From Mesostigma viride (lineage: Eukaryota > Streptophyta > Mesostigmatophyceae > Mesostigmatales > Mesostigmataceae): DNA of 64,000 nt. The notes under the pieces were generated by a model. The model was not told the DNA's origin, searched no databases, and saw only the letters and a program-made list of their open reading frames with translations. Of the stretch, positions 44,313-56,010 are shown in pieces. Each line of letters begins with the position of its first letter. Positions within the stretch are counted from its first letter, which is position 1. The translations under genes and the position numbers were made by a program. Location of the stretch: the NCBI GenBank assembly GCA_009746045.1, contig RPFO01000176.1, positions 234,151 through 298,150 on the forward strand, given 5' to 3'.

Positions 44313-44385
44313 AGCTGCAAAGAAAAGAGACCTCCTAGTCTCCGGCACCACTCAGTACACTTGTCACAGCGCCGACAGACGCGCC

Positions 44386-45505
44386 GCGCCTGTGGCGCAG
44401 GAGGGTCCCCCAGCTCAAATCCTAGTAGCACGCCATTCGACAATTTAGTAGTGTACAACAGTACATGGTTTGGGGGCGTGCCTAACATCAGCACATTGCC
44501 AAACGGGGACGCGGGCAACAGGGAGTACAACTTGAGGGAAGAAGCCGGCAGGGAATAATGCCCTCCCCCCCATCATTACCCTGAGTCTAAACTTAGTACA
44601 GTGAAACTTGGCCTCCACACCTGTCAGTATGACCTTACCTTTGTCGTCTCATACGCCATCCTTGGCACCAGGGCTTATTCCAGGTCAACCGTATTATTTC
44701 TTAGATGGAATTGTCTCAAGCACTTTAAGAAGAATCACCTTTCTCTTTCTGCATTATCACCATCTCTGCAATCCTAGAAAACGGTAGATGGCTTTTGGTC
44801 GTGCCTAACAGTAGCACTTTGCCAAACGGGGACATGGAGAAAGGCGAGTGCAACTCGAGGGAAGAGGCCGGCAGGGAACAATGCCCTCACACCCTCGTAA
44901 TTACCCTGAGTCTGAACTGAGGGCGGTGTCCACGATGCCTACGCCTGGTGGCCGCGAGGTGGCATGGCCCAGCAGCACAAGTATAAAGGTCAGGGCATCG
45001 GTGGGCTGCGCTCTAGTGGGCATGCTAGGGCTAGAGTTCCAGCGGCATCCAGGTCCTTTGCCAAATCTGGGGCATCCATCATGGCTATCAGGCACCATGA
45101 TGGCGCGCCACACCTCCGTTATCAAACATTCTTCCCCTTGGCGTAAGCAGAATGTACAGAAGTGGTGCTATTCAGTTCTCAACAGCAACGTGGCGTTCCG
45201 CTATTAGATCCGGAGTGTGCCCGAGGGTTCAGTGGCACTGCCGCTAAAGATGTGGCATAACATGGGGCATGTGGGCTGTGTCGATGGTCTCGCATTGGTG
45301 CGGCCACTGAGGCCCTTCGGGCGATGCGAGGGTCTGGCGTCCCAGCACATGGAGTTGTATAATCAAGACAGGGGATTATCGACCGTGAAAGTGTTTAAAA
45401 TTTTATCTGCATATTATAGTCGTCCCTGTGAGATTTTTCCCTGAGAGATTAACGCTTCAGGTTAATTGCAATGAATGGGTAGTAACTGTTGGAGGCATTG
45501 TGAAT
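44386..45505 (+). repeat. Segmental duplication, second copy without inserts
   Basis: This corresponds to 39990-42671 without the family A element and ends where family B is inserted in the other copy. It contains two J-type blocks (44410-44590, 44790-44900). Confidence 0.8.
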
Positions 45506-45583
45506 TGTTAGACCTGATATCAACCCAGTCCTTGTCACCGCTCGCGTTGTCATTCTAAATGCCTTACTGCTTCCTGCGCACAG

Positions 45584-45654
45584 TGGCCTGGCCTATAACA
45601 AGTTGAGGGCACCATCCCACCCGAGCTGGGGTCTTTGGTTTCCGTCCGTTACCT
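45584..45654 (+). pseudogene. LRR exon 8, frameshifted
   Basis: The exon is 71 bases because one C is missing in the LSG codons (TTGAGGGCACC near 45604 against CTGAGCGGCACC elsewhere). Splice signals (GCGCACAG, GTAAGC) are intact. Including it would shift the frame; skipping it would not, because the neighbouring exons share its phase. The downstream intron follows the common sequence only to about 45745. Confidence 0.8.
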
Positions 45655-45754
45655 GTAAGCCTCCTTGAGTGTTGCTCTTGTCAGCCCCTTGCATGTATGC
45701 CAAGCACACACGAGCAGAGATATCACGAAAAACCTCCTTTGGTATGCTGTACTC

Positions 45755-45915
45755 TGCGGATGCTCTTGTCGGCAGCTGGAGGCCTGCATGAGCTGGTGGC
45801 ATTAAGTGGCTTGTGTACCATAGTCATCACTTGGCAAGATGTAATCTGCGGATGCTCCTGTCGGCATGCAGCTGGAGGCCTGCATGAGCTGGCATTAAGT
45901 GGGGTGTATACCGTA
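45755..45915 (+). repeat. Two imperfect tandem units of about 80 bp
   Basis: Both contain CTGCGGATGCTC(T/C)TGTCGGCA and AGCTGGAGGCCTGCATGAGC. They relate to the family I block near 2980-3010 in reverse. Confidence 0.75.
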
Positions 45916-46255
45916 CGTCTGTAGTGTCGACCATGTATGAATATCAGGCCTCAGCTGGCAGGCTGGAAAGGTGCCTGCCATTCAATTCACCCTTTGGAGA
46001 AAACATTGGTTTGTTCCCTTGCCGACCACAGCAACTGCATCTGCTGGCCGATACGTTCTAGTGGAATCATGCAGAGGTATCGCTACACACGTGGCTTCTA
46101 GGTACGGTACGTCCTTTGGCACCCACTTGCATTCGATTCTTAGCTCAGCCGTTACCATGCTAACAACCATAACCAAGCTGACTCTTTTCGTGATAAGGCC
46201 CTACAATTTTGCACTGTGCATCCCCTACTATTTTTGCAAAAAATTAATCTGGTCC
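45916..46255 (+). repeat. Family I repeat, direct copy
   Basis: It is the reverse complement of about 2620-2940 (ATCTGCTGGCCGATAC and GATAAGGCCCTACAATTTTG motifs). Confidence 0.7.
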
Positions 46256-47840
46256 CTTCACTTATTCACAACCTAGCTACATGGCTCGAGTGCTTTTCTG
46301 ATTTGAAATCTTGTTATTTTTTTCTCAGCACACTGGTATGAGTTAGATTGCCACTGGTGGCTAAGATGGCTGCTAGTTGAAAGTCCCGCCGGCTGGAAGT
46401 CCCGCCGATTGCACAGATGGCAGGCTTTGATCATCACTTTCAGATCATGTATCAGAGATTTGTGGGCTGGCCATTTGTGGCCGCACGCTACGATTGGGGG
46501 CTGTGAAGTAAGCCTGTGGCCAAGGAGACCGGGCCTGTAACGAAATGTACTTACATGGCTGACAAACTGGTGCCACGTCCTATTCAATTGAATTCACACC
46601 TCCTAACCTTCATTCACACCTCCAAACATGGCCTCCAGGCCGCTACCCGTTGCGCAGCGACTCACAAAGTCCACTGGGCCTGCCAGCATGGGCTCTGGCT
46701 GCCACCCCCTGTTTTGGGAACCCATGCAGCCACTAGGGTCTCCATTTGGAGCTGGCGGACTATAGGGGTGGGCAATGGTCCCCATCTTGAGGATTTCCTC
46801 GGGCCTCCTCTGGGGCAACTCAACCCAGCCAGGGTGGTCTCATGCGGCTTTCAAGAAGGTCTTACCCCTTGCGCTGGTTTCCCACCGCTGTATGCGCACA
46901 ATATATAAGCCCCCCAAATCAACCGATTTCGCCCATGCGGACAACGTGTCGGGAAAGCACCGCATGCCTGCCACCATATGAAGACAACACCATTCGGTAT
47001 TTAGTTCAAGGACCGAATAAGTATTTCAAGGACGCAAGGAAACATTGTCTGGGTCTGGCCCCACAGCCTATTGAGTGGGGGAAACCCCTCTACAGCCATT
47101 TCAGCCATCGCAGCAGACCAACTCCAATTCTCCAACAGGTACAGAGTGCCAGCCGTTGGCCCTTGTCACGCGGCCCATTTTTGCATACTCAGTTTATACA
47201 GGGAAAACTGGGCTTCACTGCCGGGGTCGGCCTCACAGGTTTTATGCTCAACCACAGCATCCCCGCATCTCTTCTCATCCCCAAAGGGCATCATGAGGCT
47301 ACCTCCAGCTTGCACTTGAGAGTCTGCATGGGCACCCACGGTGTGCCATCCCTCCTCCATTCCGCCAGCATGCCCCGACCCACAGCAATCGCTGCCCGTT
47401 GGTGCGCCCAACTCCGCCTATGATTCGTTACCACCTCAGTGTTGTCCTAAGCGCCACACTGGCATTTTTTTCAGGGCACTCAAATACTGGAGACGGCCTG
47501 TCTCATCGTGGGACTTCTGAAATAGAGCCCGATTTTCAAAATGAAGCCTGGTTCGCCTCGTGGCAGTGGGGGGTGCACCTTTAAAGACCAGCATTGAAGA
47601 TATGCACCAATTCTTTGAAAACAGCTCACCAGCCGCAGATCCCCATCACATGGCTTACAACCAGATTTACTCCAGGACCCCCCATTGGCCGGGTAGGCCT
47701 GTAGCACCGAGTTCTTTCAGGCGCAGCCGCCATAGCGGCCAGCCCACCTTTCCTCAAGGTTGGAAAGTGACGAAGGTGCAAAGAGGGCTGCCAACTTGCT
47801 GACATGAAAGCAAGTACACGGGGCAATGAATTGGTATAAT
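46256..47840. other. Unrecognised block with overlapping frames
   Basis: Frames of 130 codons (46516-46908, plus) and 193 codons (46842-47423, plus) and several shorter ones overlap here. None shows a family motif, codon pattern or splice context that would make it convincing. It could be a decayed transposon coding region. A short stretch at 47700-47730 (GCGCAGCCGCCATAGCGGCC) resembles family E. Confidence 0.4.
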
Positions 47841-47844
47841 CACG

Positions 47845-47990
47845 TGCTGGTATCCTTTTGTGGCTCGGCTGAAAAGTTCCGGACCAATATTTACCCAGCG
47901 ATGACAACTTGCTGGTGACCGAAGTGTATGTGTCTGGAACCTCTGAGCCGAGCGGAAAAAGGATTCTGATACCTGGCCAATATGTACGGT
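47845..47990. repeat. Imperfect hairpin, about 140 bp
   Basis: GGTATCCTTTTGTGGCTCGG at about 47849 is complementary to the CCGAGCGGAAAAAGGATTC and GATACC pieces at about 47946-47975. A related half-hairpin lies at 48185-48290. Confidence 0.6.
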
Positions 47991-47994
47991 AACT

Positions 47995-48500
47995 AAAACC
48001 TAGTCTCATGGGGCGAGGACGAATGTCTAGGCTCGGAACACCCACAAATGTAATCTGAATATGTGATACAAATCTGAGCGCAAATCTGGGCGCAGCAGGT
48101 GCCAAATTTGAACGAAATCATATGCCTCCGAGTGGATTTGACCTGCCCCCAGAGAGTCGTAGGTCTTATGTAGTTAGTATAAATATTGGCTGGAATCCTT
48201 TGGCCGCTTGGCTCAAAGTTTACGGACCAATATTTGCGCGATAACCACTCGCTGGTAAACTGAGAAGTTTATGCGCAGGCAAAAGGATTCCTGCCACTAC
48301 TATTCTCACTATGACCTACGACTCTGTGGGGCGCAGGTTCGAATCCACTCTGAGGCAAATTTTCATCCCCAAATTTAGCATTCGCTGCATCGAGATTCTT
48401 CTTCATATTCAGATAGACTCATAGTAGTATCAGATTATATACCTGGGTGTTCGAAGTCTAGAAACTCGTCCTCGACCCATGAGTTGGTGATCTATGCTCA
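47995..48500. repeat. About 500-bp foldback with tRNA-like box B
   Basis: The left arm (CTCATGGGGCGAGGACGA at about 48005) and right arm (TCGTCCTCGACCCATGAG at about 48466) are inverted copies, and matching continues inwards through CCTCCGAGTGGATTTGACC / GGTTCGAATCCACTCTGAGG. The right arm holds GGTTCGAATCC, a consensus Pol III box B, but the stem around it does not pair as a tRNA T-arm. It may be an inverted pair of tRNA-derived SINEs or a foldback element. Confidence 0.6.
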
Positions 48501-48640
48501 TTTTATCTATGCCTAACTTGCTGAGCTGAGAGTTCGATGCCGTATAGCACAAAAAGGAAGGGGAAACAAGCTTTATTTTTGTGCTGGCACACGTACCCAT
48601 GCCAACCAACCTTAAACTACCTCAATACGGGCGCCACAAT
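48494..48640 (+). repeat. Family G repeat
   Basis: The TGCTCATTTTATCTATGCC to GCTGGCACACGTACCCATGCC block recurs at 52160-52365 and 56735-56950. Confidence 0.7.
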
Positions 48641-49158
48641 CTTGTCTGTCAGGATTACTGCATGATTGCAGCCGGCTGGACCGCCCCCTTTGAGATCTTT
48701 GCTGCAAGTATTAACTCAGCAATTGGTCGCCAATGTCTGTGGCCGTACTGACAGTTTGCTGCATGTATAGACCGAGGAATAGGTCACTAGTATCTGTGGC
48801 CATACTTGTAACAAAAGCAATTTTTCCTAGTGCCAGGGCTTTGAACTAGGAGTAGGGAATAGGAGATTTGAACTATCGTATTTTTTAGGGTTTTGTTACG
48901 CACGCGTTGCGGTAAACAGAAATCGTGGTTGTTGATGGCTGTCCTGCTTGGCCAAAGGAGTTAAATTTTAGCAATATGTTGTTTGTCGTCTAGGTAATTT
49001 ATTTCACCCACCCACCCACCTCTTGTTTATTTGGGGCATGCACTACGCGAAGAAATGTTTTCTTATTGCCGGGTTCGACTTGCCACTCATTAATGATGGC
49101 CAGATACATCAATTGCTTCAATAGAGACTCTTATTATTATTAATGATGGCCCAATACA
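48641..49158 (+). repeat. Family D-like remnant and spacer
   Basis: Bases 48780-48990 resemble D (GAACTAGGAGTAGG, TGTCCTGCTTGGCCAAAGG). The rest is unassigned. Confidence 0.45.
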
Positions 49159-49916
49159 TTTCTTGTCTTTGGTCCGTTGGAGTTCCTTCCCACCAAGAGA
49201 AACATTTATACGGACAGCCTATACGGACAGCTTTATACGGACAGCCTATACCACACCTTCAAACTCAGTGCACATCATTATCAAGTTGGTTATTGTAGCA
49301 CCATGCTGGGGGCCCAGCACACTCGAACACAAGGTGTTGCACCTCTTAGCAGCGTGGGTGGGTGGGTGGGTGGGTGGGTGGGTGGGCGGGTGGGTGGGCG
49401 GGTGGGTGGGTGGGTGGGCGGGTGGGTGGGTGGGTGGGTGGGTGGGTGGGTGGGTGGGTGGGTGGGTGGGTGGGTGGGTGGGTGGGTGGGTGGGTGGGTG
49501 AGTGGGTGGGTGGGTGGGTGGGTGGGTGGGTGGGTGGGTGGGTGGGTGGGTGGGTGGGTGGGTGGGTGGGTGGGTGGGAGCTGAAAAGAGGCCTCCCTAC
49601 GTCCCTTACACCACTCTAAGTACTGACTATCATTCACATTGCGCCACGCAGGCCTGCCGGCTGGCGCAGGTACAAGGTGTACTGACTGCCCATCACAGTT
49701 GCGCCACGCCTGGCGGCTGGCGCAGGTACAAGGTCTAGTGAGGTACGTTAGAAGCTACCTAGGCCTGCACTCCGGAATCACACTCAGCCTCGGCACAAAA
49801 AGGGCCGGCCGGTGCAGTACCCTCGTGACAAGCGCTAGTCTTACGCTACCTACGGCAGGTCGGTCCCCTTTGAGCCCATCCACGCGTCATATATAAAATG
49901 AGCAAAGGTCAACAAA
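49159..49916 (+). mobile_element. Family E element with tetranucleotide core
   Basis: It has the left end (GGTCCGTTGGAGTTCCTTCC) and right end (ATATAAAATGAGCAAAGGTC) of the full element at 49917, but its roughly 1-kb core is replaced by the array at 49354-49578. Two TATACGGACAGC(C/T)T units near 49209-49245 form a small tandem. It is joined directly to the next E copy. Confidence 0.75.
49354..49578 (+). repeat. (GGGT)n array, about 225 bp
   Basis: GGGT units have GGGC variants near 49386-49420 and one GAGT at 49500. Fixed flanks are CTTAGCAGCG and GAGCTGAAAAGAGGCC. Confidence 0.98.
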
Positions 49917-51489
49917 CAGATTTCTTGTTTTTGGTCCATTGGAGTTCCTTCCCACCAAGAGAAATATTTGTTTTACATTTTTGTGTGCTAGGCTTTGTAC
50001 GGACAGCCTATACCACACCTTCAAACTCAGTGCACATCTGAAATTATCAAGTTGGTTATTGTAGCACCATGCTGGGGGCCCAGCATACTCGAACACAAGG
50101 TGTTGCCCCCACACCTTCTACCTGGCCACCAAGGCTGTCGCCAGCCTTGGTACGAGTTTCTTTCCGCCCATGGCCCCCCTACTGCACGCTGCCGCGGCTG
50201 TACTGCCGCCACCGTGTGGCCGCTACGGTTTCCCGGCGGACGCGGGGCGGCACCCATGTCGTTCCCCCCGTTAGGGGGCGGTTTCCAGCGGCTGCTCTAG
50301 GCCTTACACCCCCGGACCGTCTCTCACAAGCCCAGGACCCATCGCCAGCCCCACCCCTGAGGCTGGCATTTCCCGGCATTGAAGCCACTGTGGCGATAGG
50401 CCCTCTACCCTACCGAGGCGTTGGCTTGGAAACTGCTTAGCCAAAGCCCCGACCAGGGCTTGTGTTTTTGTAGGAAATTTTCATGGCATGGATATGCCCG
50501 CCCGACAGCAGAACCAAACTCTTTATTGCCTTTCCTATAATGCATCATACAGGATAAAAACAAAGGCGATAAAACAGCCAGAATTTCAGCCCCGCCAGGC
50601 GACCATTCTTTGCTGAAAAACTGGGCAATGATGAAGAGCGCGCTCCTCCCACCAAGATGTGCTCCAGCCCCGCATCCTCCCCGAAACTCCCGTCTGGCCA
50701 CAGGCCGAAAGATCGGGCCCGCTGTCAGGCTCCTGGCAGTTATGGGCTACCCTGGCACCCCGCGCTAGCCATCTCCACGTTTAAGGCAGATTCGCCTCCA
50801 CCTGTGATTCTTTCCACAGTAGCCGCTGGCCCTGGCCTGTATGGCTCCTCATCCCTGACGTTGTCCGACTTAAACCGCAGCTCCCCCAGTGTCAGGAAGC
50901 TGCTTGCCGCACCCAGGGTTAGAGGGGAATCGTCAGTGGGCCCAGCGCCGGAAATCACACCCTTTTACTCAAATCGTAGAGCCCCCCACCCACCAACTAT
51001 TACCGTGGCCTGTAACGGTTGGTGGCGAACACAAAGAAATTTATTCTAGGCCTCTCCACGCTCGGAAAGGCCGGTAGCATCGTCTTACATTCAGCGCAGC
51101 CGCCATACCGGCCAGCCGATCTTGCCAGCAAATGCTGGGATAAAGTTGCGAAGCTGAAAAGAGGCCTCCCTACGTCCCCTACACCACTCTAAGTACTGAC
51201 TATCATTCACATTGCGCCACGCAGGCCTGCCGGCTGGCGCAGGTACAAGGTGTACTGACTGCCCATCACAGTTGCGCCACGCCTGGCGGCTGGCGCAGGT
51301 ACAAGGTCTAGTGACGTACGTTAGAAGCTACCTAGGCCTGCACTTCGGAATCACACTCAGCCTCGGCACAAAAAGGGCCGGCCGGTGCAGTACCCTCGTG
51401 ACAAGCGCTAGTCTTACGCTACCTACGGCAGGTCGGTCCCCTTTGAGCCCATCCACGCGTCATATATAAAATGAGCAAAGGTCAACAAA
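49917..51489 (+). mobile_element. Family E element, full copy
   Basis: This 1573-bp copy runs from the TTTCTTGTTTTTGGTCCATT start to ATATAAAATGAGCAAAGGTC. The inverted counterpart is 32393-33937. After it a new E start begins at 51490 and is cut off at 51536. An internal tandem of CTGGCGCAGGTACAAGGT lies at about 51233-51306. Open frames on both strands (up to 130 codons) match no known protein, and no transposase or reverse transcriptase motif was found. Confidence 0.75.
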
Positions 51490-51560
51490 TAGATTTCTTG
51501 TTTTTGGTCCATTGGAGTTCCTTCCCACCAAGAGAAATCGGTTTTCTCTGAATATAGTTA
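51490..51560 (+). repeat. Family E start stub fused to family A start
   Basis: About 47 bp of the E left end are followed at 51538 by TCGGTTTTCTCTGAATATAG, the first bases of family A. The rest of A is absent, so this is a terminal fragment. Confidence 0.65.
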
Positions 51561-51802
51561 ACTGTTCCAATATAGACTGGTGACCTGCCTGTGAATGGAC
51601 AGGTGTAACAGTTTCTCTGCATTCTCCTAGCCATTTTCCTTTTGGGATATAACGCTTGACCCTTGAGCTTGATTGTGACAAATGGGTATTAACCGTACAT
51701 GGGTACAACGGTGGCGGTATTGTCAATTGTTGGAGTTGATGTTAGTCCACTCCTTATTGCCACTCGCGCTGTCACATTGAATGCATTGCTATCTGCCCAC
51801 AG

Positions 51803-51874
51803 TTTCCTGGCCTATAACAAGCTGAGCGGCACCATACCACCCAAGCTGGGATCTTTGGTCTCCTTGCAACAATT
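51803..51874 (+). CDS. LRR exon 9
   Basis: A 72-base exon with acceptor GCCCACAG and donor GTAAGC. It reads YNKLSGTIPPKLGSLVSLQ; Lys replaces the usual Glu before LGSL. The downstream intron follows the common class to about 52150 and then enters family G. Confidence 0.8.
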
Positions 51875-52365
51875 GTAAGCTTCCTTGAGCATTCATCTTG
51901 TCAGCCCCTTGCATTTATGCCAAGCATGTGCGAGCACAGATATCGCGATGAGCCTTGTGATACACTCTCGTGCTGCATGGGTGACCCACAGTGGCTGAGG
52001 CAAAGGACATGGCGTACTGCGTAGCACTCTTGCATGTCAGTTGAGAAACTTAGTTCGCGACCCAGCATGTCTCGTTACACAGGTCAGCTGTTGGCAAGCT
52101 GCGCTACTAGTATCTGTCGCAATGTGACCTGGGCTTGAATTGCTTTGTGGCATAATTGGTGAGCTATGCTCATTTTATCTTTGCCTAACCTGCTGAGCAG
52201 AGGTGCAAGGCCGTCCAGCGCAAATAGAAAAAAGTAAGAAAAAGCAATTTATTTTGTGCTGGCACCCGTACCCATGCCACCCAGGTAGTGGCTGGCTGGG
52301 TAACGTGGTTGCCTTGAAAGGTGGGCTTCCATTCTAGGGAAGCAGCTTGTTTCTTTGGCCTGACC
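51875..52365 (+). repeat. Intron copy followed by family G
   Basis: Bases to about 52150 match the duplicated LRR intron. Bases 52160-52365 match family G at 48494 and 56735. Confidence 0.7.
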
Positions 52366-52369
52366 CGCA

Positions 52370-55300
52370 CGTTAACACATTGCAAATAACAAAACCATAA
52401 AGCACATCATTAACGCAGTATAACTCACCATGACCACGGTGACTGCCCCAGCGAGGAATTTTATTCAGAAGCTAAGAACAGGCTGCCAAACCAGGATGCG
52501 CGCCGAAGGTGACTGCCATGGCAGTTCGGGCAATCATGGGGGCAGACCATTGGCTAGACAGGGTCAAGCTACTCAACCTGGTTTGGGCCAAGAATGTTTG
52601 GACGTCGTTGGAGGCACATGGCCTTAACATCGACTGGGATGGAGATGAGGATCTGGCCGGCGTGATTGCAGAACAGCTGGGGGAGGCCTTTGCCAAGGCG
52701 GATCCTCCACCTGCGCCAGATGGGGTGCTGACGGGGGGTGTTCCCCTTCCGGCGGGCGGGAGCGGAGGGGGCCAGGCGAGGTGGGAATGACGATGGGGAG
52801 GAGGATGGCGTCCGGGGCCGTGTGAACCCAGCTGTAGCAGGCCTCAAGCAGGACATGGCCTGGTTGATGAGAACCACAACGGGCTATGCGACCCCGGTGG
52901 GCGGACTGTCATCCAGGCACGGGCCCCCTTGGCGGAGATAGAGGGAAGTTGCTGGCTGCCATGGCCAAATTGCTGGAACAGGCAAAGGCTGCGCCGGCAG
53001 CGAGCCCAGCGCCGTCGGCGAGTGCCGGGAGGCTAGGGTGCACGAGGGGGGTGGCGCTGAGCGGGAACGCGGTGTCATACCTGCTGAGCAACGTTCTGGA
53101 CGTAGTACTGCCGGGGATGTTGGACTACACAGAGAGCGTGGGAGAGAAGTCCATCCACGCGCCGACCATTGCGATCTGCCCACGCGGGCGGGGGAGGAGG
53201 TCTTTGAGGGTGTATCTAACTTGAATTCCTACCACAACAGGCTCCGCCTGCCTACTTCAATGCGGCGGTACTGTGCATGGATGTCGGTGTGGCTGGACCT
53301 TGTGGGTCTGAGTCAGCCGCGTCGGAAGGTGTGGCCGTGGATATTGTGCTGACCGATGGGGAACCGCCGTCGCGGTGGCCCAGTGTGTGCACCAGTTTGT
53401 GCTGTACCGCTGTGGCCCCAAGCCCCCCGCTGAAGGCTAGTCGGGGCCTGAGCATCGACATGTCAGCATTGATTTTGGTGGCGGATGCTGGCGAGGCGGG
53501 GCAGACTGTCAGGCTTCGGCTGGAGGAGGATCCTGCTGCACCACTGGCGCCTTCGCCTGCTTCAAATCTCGGCAGGATCTGGAGGGTATGCATGTCGTGA
53601 CGATCGATTACCTCCATTTCACCCACTGTGCGTCGGTGGATGGGGTGAATCAGCAGCTAGATCGTGTTCAGGCTGCCTACGCCGCCATGGGGCTGGTGCA
53701 AAAGTCTGACAAGGTGGTACGGGCGACAGCTGAACAGACTGGTGTGCAGGCGGTAGGTGTCATTCACCAACGGGATGGTGATGTGGTGCCTGTTCCTGAG
53801 CGGGTGGTGGCGGTTGTCGCCGGTATTCATCGAATCTTAGATCGCTGATTCACCTACCGTTCTGTGCTTTAGAAGTGAGTGTGGATGCATCTGCTTTGCC
53901 GCCCCATGCTCTCGGTGTGGTCTGAGACATATCGGCTGCTAGCAGTCATGAACGCCTCCCTGCCAGGGCGCCGCTGGCGGCTCCTTGCGGGGGCCCGCCA
54001 GGAGCTGCAGGCGGGGATCGACCCTGGACCCTTTTTTATAGCTGTCCGGACCCGGCCCCTTTCTGACCGGGTCGTGGCTAGTGATGCAGCTCCGATGGTG
54101 GGGTGGTCTACAGAGACCTGCCTGGGGCCGACTGCGCCCGTCTGGCAGCCCTGCATGAGGCGCGGGGGTGGTGCACGACAGAGTTTTAAAGCCTCTGGGG
54201 AGGACTGGATCTAGAGCGCATGGAGGAGGGGGACCACAGCCTGCTGGGAAGTGGCCACTGGCGTACGGCACTGTCCTAGAGGTGGCGGGGGCAGCCAAAC
54301 CACGTCAACGTCAAGGAGGCGATTGCTGCGATGCAAGGGGTCGACTGGTCGTGCCGCACCAAGGTGCGTTGGGAAAAGTGCGTCGTCGGGCTGGACTCCA
54401 GCACGGTAGTGGGGGCGTTTGTCAGAGGGCAGTCCTCGTCATACCGCCTCAACCATGGTTCTGCAGATGGTTCAACGCTACTGCGCCCTGTCACTGACTG
54501 CTGACATGCACAGCCACTGGGTGTGGGTCGCTACTGCCCACAACCCTGCTGACCAGGCCAGCCGCGCGGCGCCTGGGTCCCCGGTTTGACCAGGTGCGGT
54601 GACGTGCACCCCAAGCTTGGGGGGGGGGGGGGGCGCCCGCGGGGTTTTGCACTTTTGGAGGGCACTGTCAACCATGTTTCTACCTTGCCAGCCTACTGGC
54701 GTGCGGCAGCTGCCTACGTGGCATGGGTGCCACCTGGCCCTGTCGACCCAGCTCACGCGGAAGCCATTTTCTGTGAGTGGATTTCTGCTGTCTACCATGC
54801 CAGAGGTGGGCAGGGGCGTACCTTATGCCAGCACACCAAGGCCTTACACCGCAGGCTCGCGGGGTGGCACCGGCTCGTTCCGGCTGTCAGCCCTCCCCCT
54901 ATGCCCTTGCGCCTTTGCTATTTCACTGCCCTGTTGCTAATTTCATGTTAGCAGGTGCATTTTAGTGCGTTGATTATTATTGCTTTCCAGCAGTATTTAC
55001 GCATGGCGAGTTGCTCGGGCTGCGGGTTAGGGATGTGGCTCATCCTGGCCACCCCTTTCCCGAGCCAGGGCCCACTTTCGGTGTCCTTGTGCTGCGCAAC
55101 CCCAAGACTGCGCTGGGGGGTGGCCCAGCACGTCCTCGTCCGGGATCCACTTTCTTTGTGGCTCCTGCGACGCCTGACGGCTGGCCAGCCCCCGGATGCA
55201 CTTCTTTTTCGTGGCTTGACGTACAGCCAGGCTAGGCAGCAGTGGGAGGCAGTGCAGGCCCACATGGGCATCCTGGGGATGTCATTATCTTTCCACGGCC

Positions 55301-55637
55301 TCCGGCATGGGGGGCGACGCACGACGCCATCGCTGGCGAGTCGCCGGAGGCCATTCAGCTGCACGGACAGTGGGCTTCGGCCCTCTCGGTCACGCGCTAC
55401 ATTGGCCTCGACCACAGCCTCCTGGGGGCGGGACATCCCGCCGGCACTCTGGGCCTAGTCCGGAGTATTGCCACTGCCGAGTTCCGGCGCCACTTCGTTG
55501 GCGTCGTGTTTTGACGTCTTCTTTTTCTCTCGTCTCTTATCTATCAACTGACCTCACCCCTGTTGGGGAGTTCAGGGGGGAAATGGTTTTACTAACCCTA
55601 TGGGCGAATCTGGGTTGGGGCAGAGTACCCCCATAGC
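52370..55637 (+). mobile_element. DIRS-like retroelement, longest copy, internally deleted
   Basis: The plus-strand order is as follows. A gag-like region includes frames at 52509-52790 (MAVRAIMGADHWLDRVKLLN start) and 52886-53224. Then come a reverse-transcriptase end (53588-53848; MGLVQKSDKVV), the linker RPMLSVWSETYRLL at about 53905-53945, RNase H-like boxes (VASDAAPMVG near 54075; GLDSSTVVGAF; NPADQASR near 54545) and a tyrosine recombinase to 55514. The core of the reverse transcriptase is missing. Coding blocks lie in different frames. At 3.3 kb it is shorter than complete DIRS elements. Flanking sequence is family G on the left and family F on the right. No split direct or inverted terminal repeats were found. 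Confidence 0.8.
54955..55514 (+). pseudogene. DIRS-like tyrosine recombinase, frameshifted
   Basis: It has the same boxes as the copy at 37896-38579, but the G-run in the His-x-x-Arg box has six G (55309-55314) instead of the seven in the other copy. The frame therefore shifts just after HGLRHGG, and the catalytic Tyr part is in another frame (55242-55514). It also shares the one-base loss near the first Arg box at about 55000. Confidence 0.75.
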
Positions 55638-56010
55638 AGATGGTTTCTGATATTGCCTAGCCAATTAAAATATTGCCAGGCTATTGGCATGGCATGCGCT
55701 GAGAGATGTGGCATGACATGGGGCGTGTGGGCTGCATCGATGGTCTCGCATTTTTCCGGCCGCTGAGACCCTCTGGGCGACGCGAGGGTCTGGCGGTGCG
55801 TGTTCCTTGGCTTTGCAAGGACAACTTCTTCTCCTTTGCCATGAGGTTGCCGCTCTGGGTAGCACTTAGGGTTGGTTACATCTCTAGAGGCAGGACTCGC
55901 TATGGGTGGCTGAAGCTAAGGTCCATCCGAGTGCCTTCATACCCTGCGAAAAAAGCATACTAGCTGTATTGCAAGGAGTGTGTTCAAGCTTTCTAGTGGA
56001 GCCTAGCCAC
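55638..56010 (+). repeat. Family F repeat
   Basis: It matches 6955-7320 (GATGGTCTCGCATTTTTCCG and TTACATCTCTAGAGG blocks). Confidence 0.7.

Noticed and set aside
46842..47423. 193-codon plus-strand frame
   Set aside because: No known motif, several competing frames of similar length, and no exon signals. I left it as unassigned.
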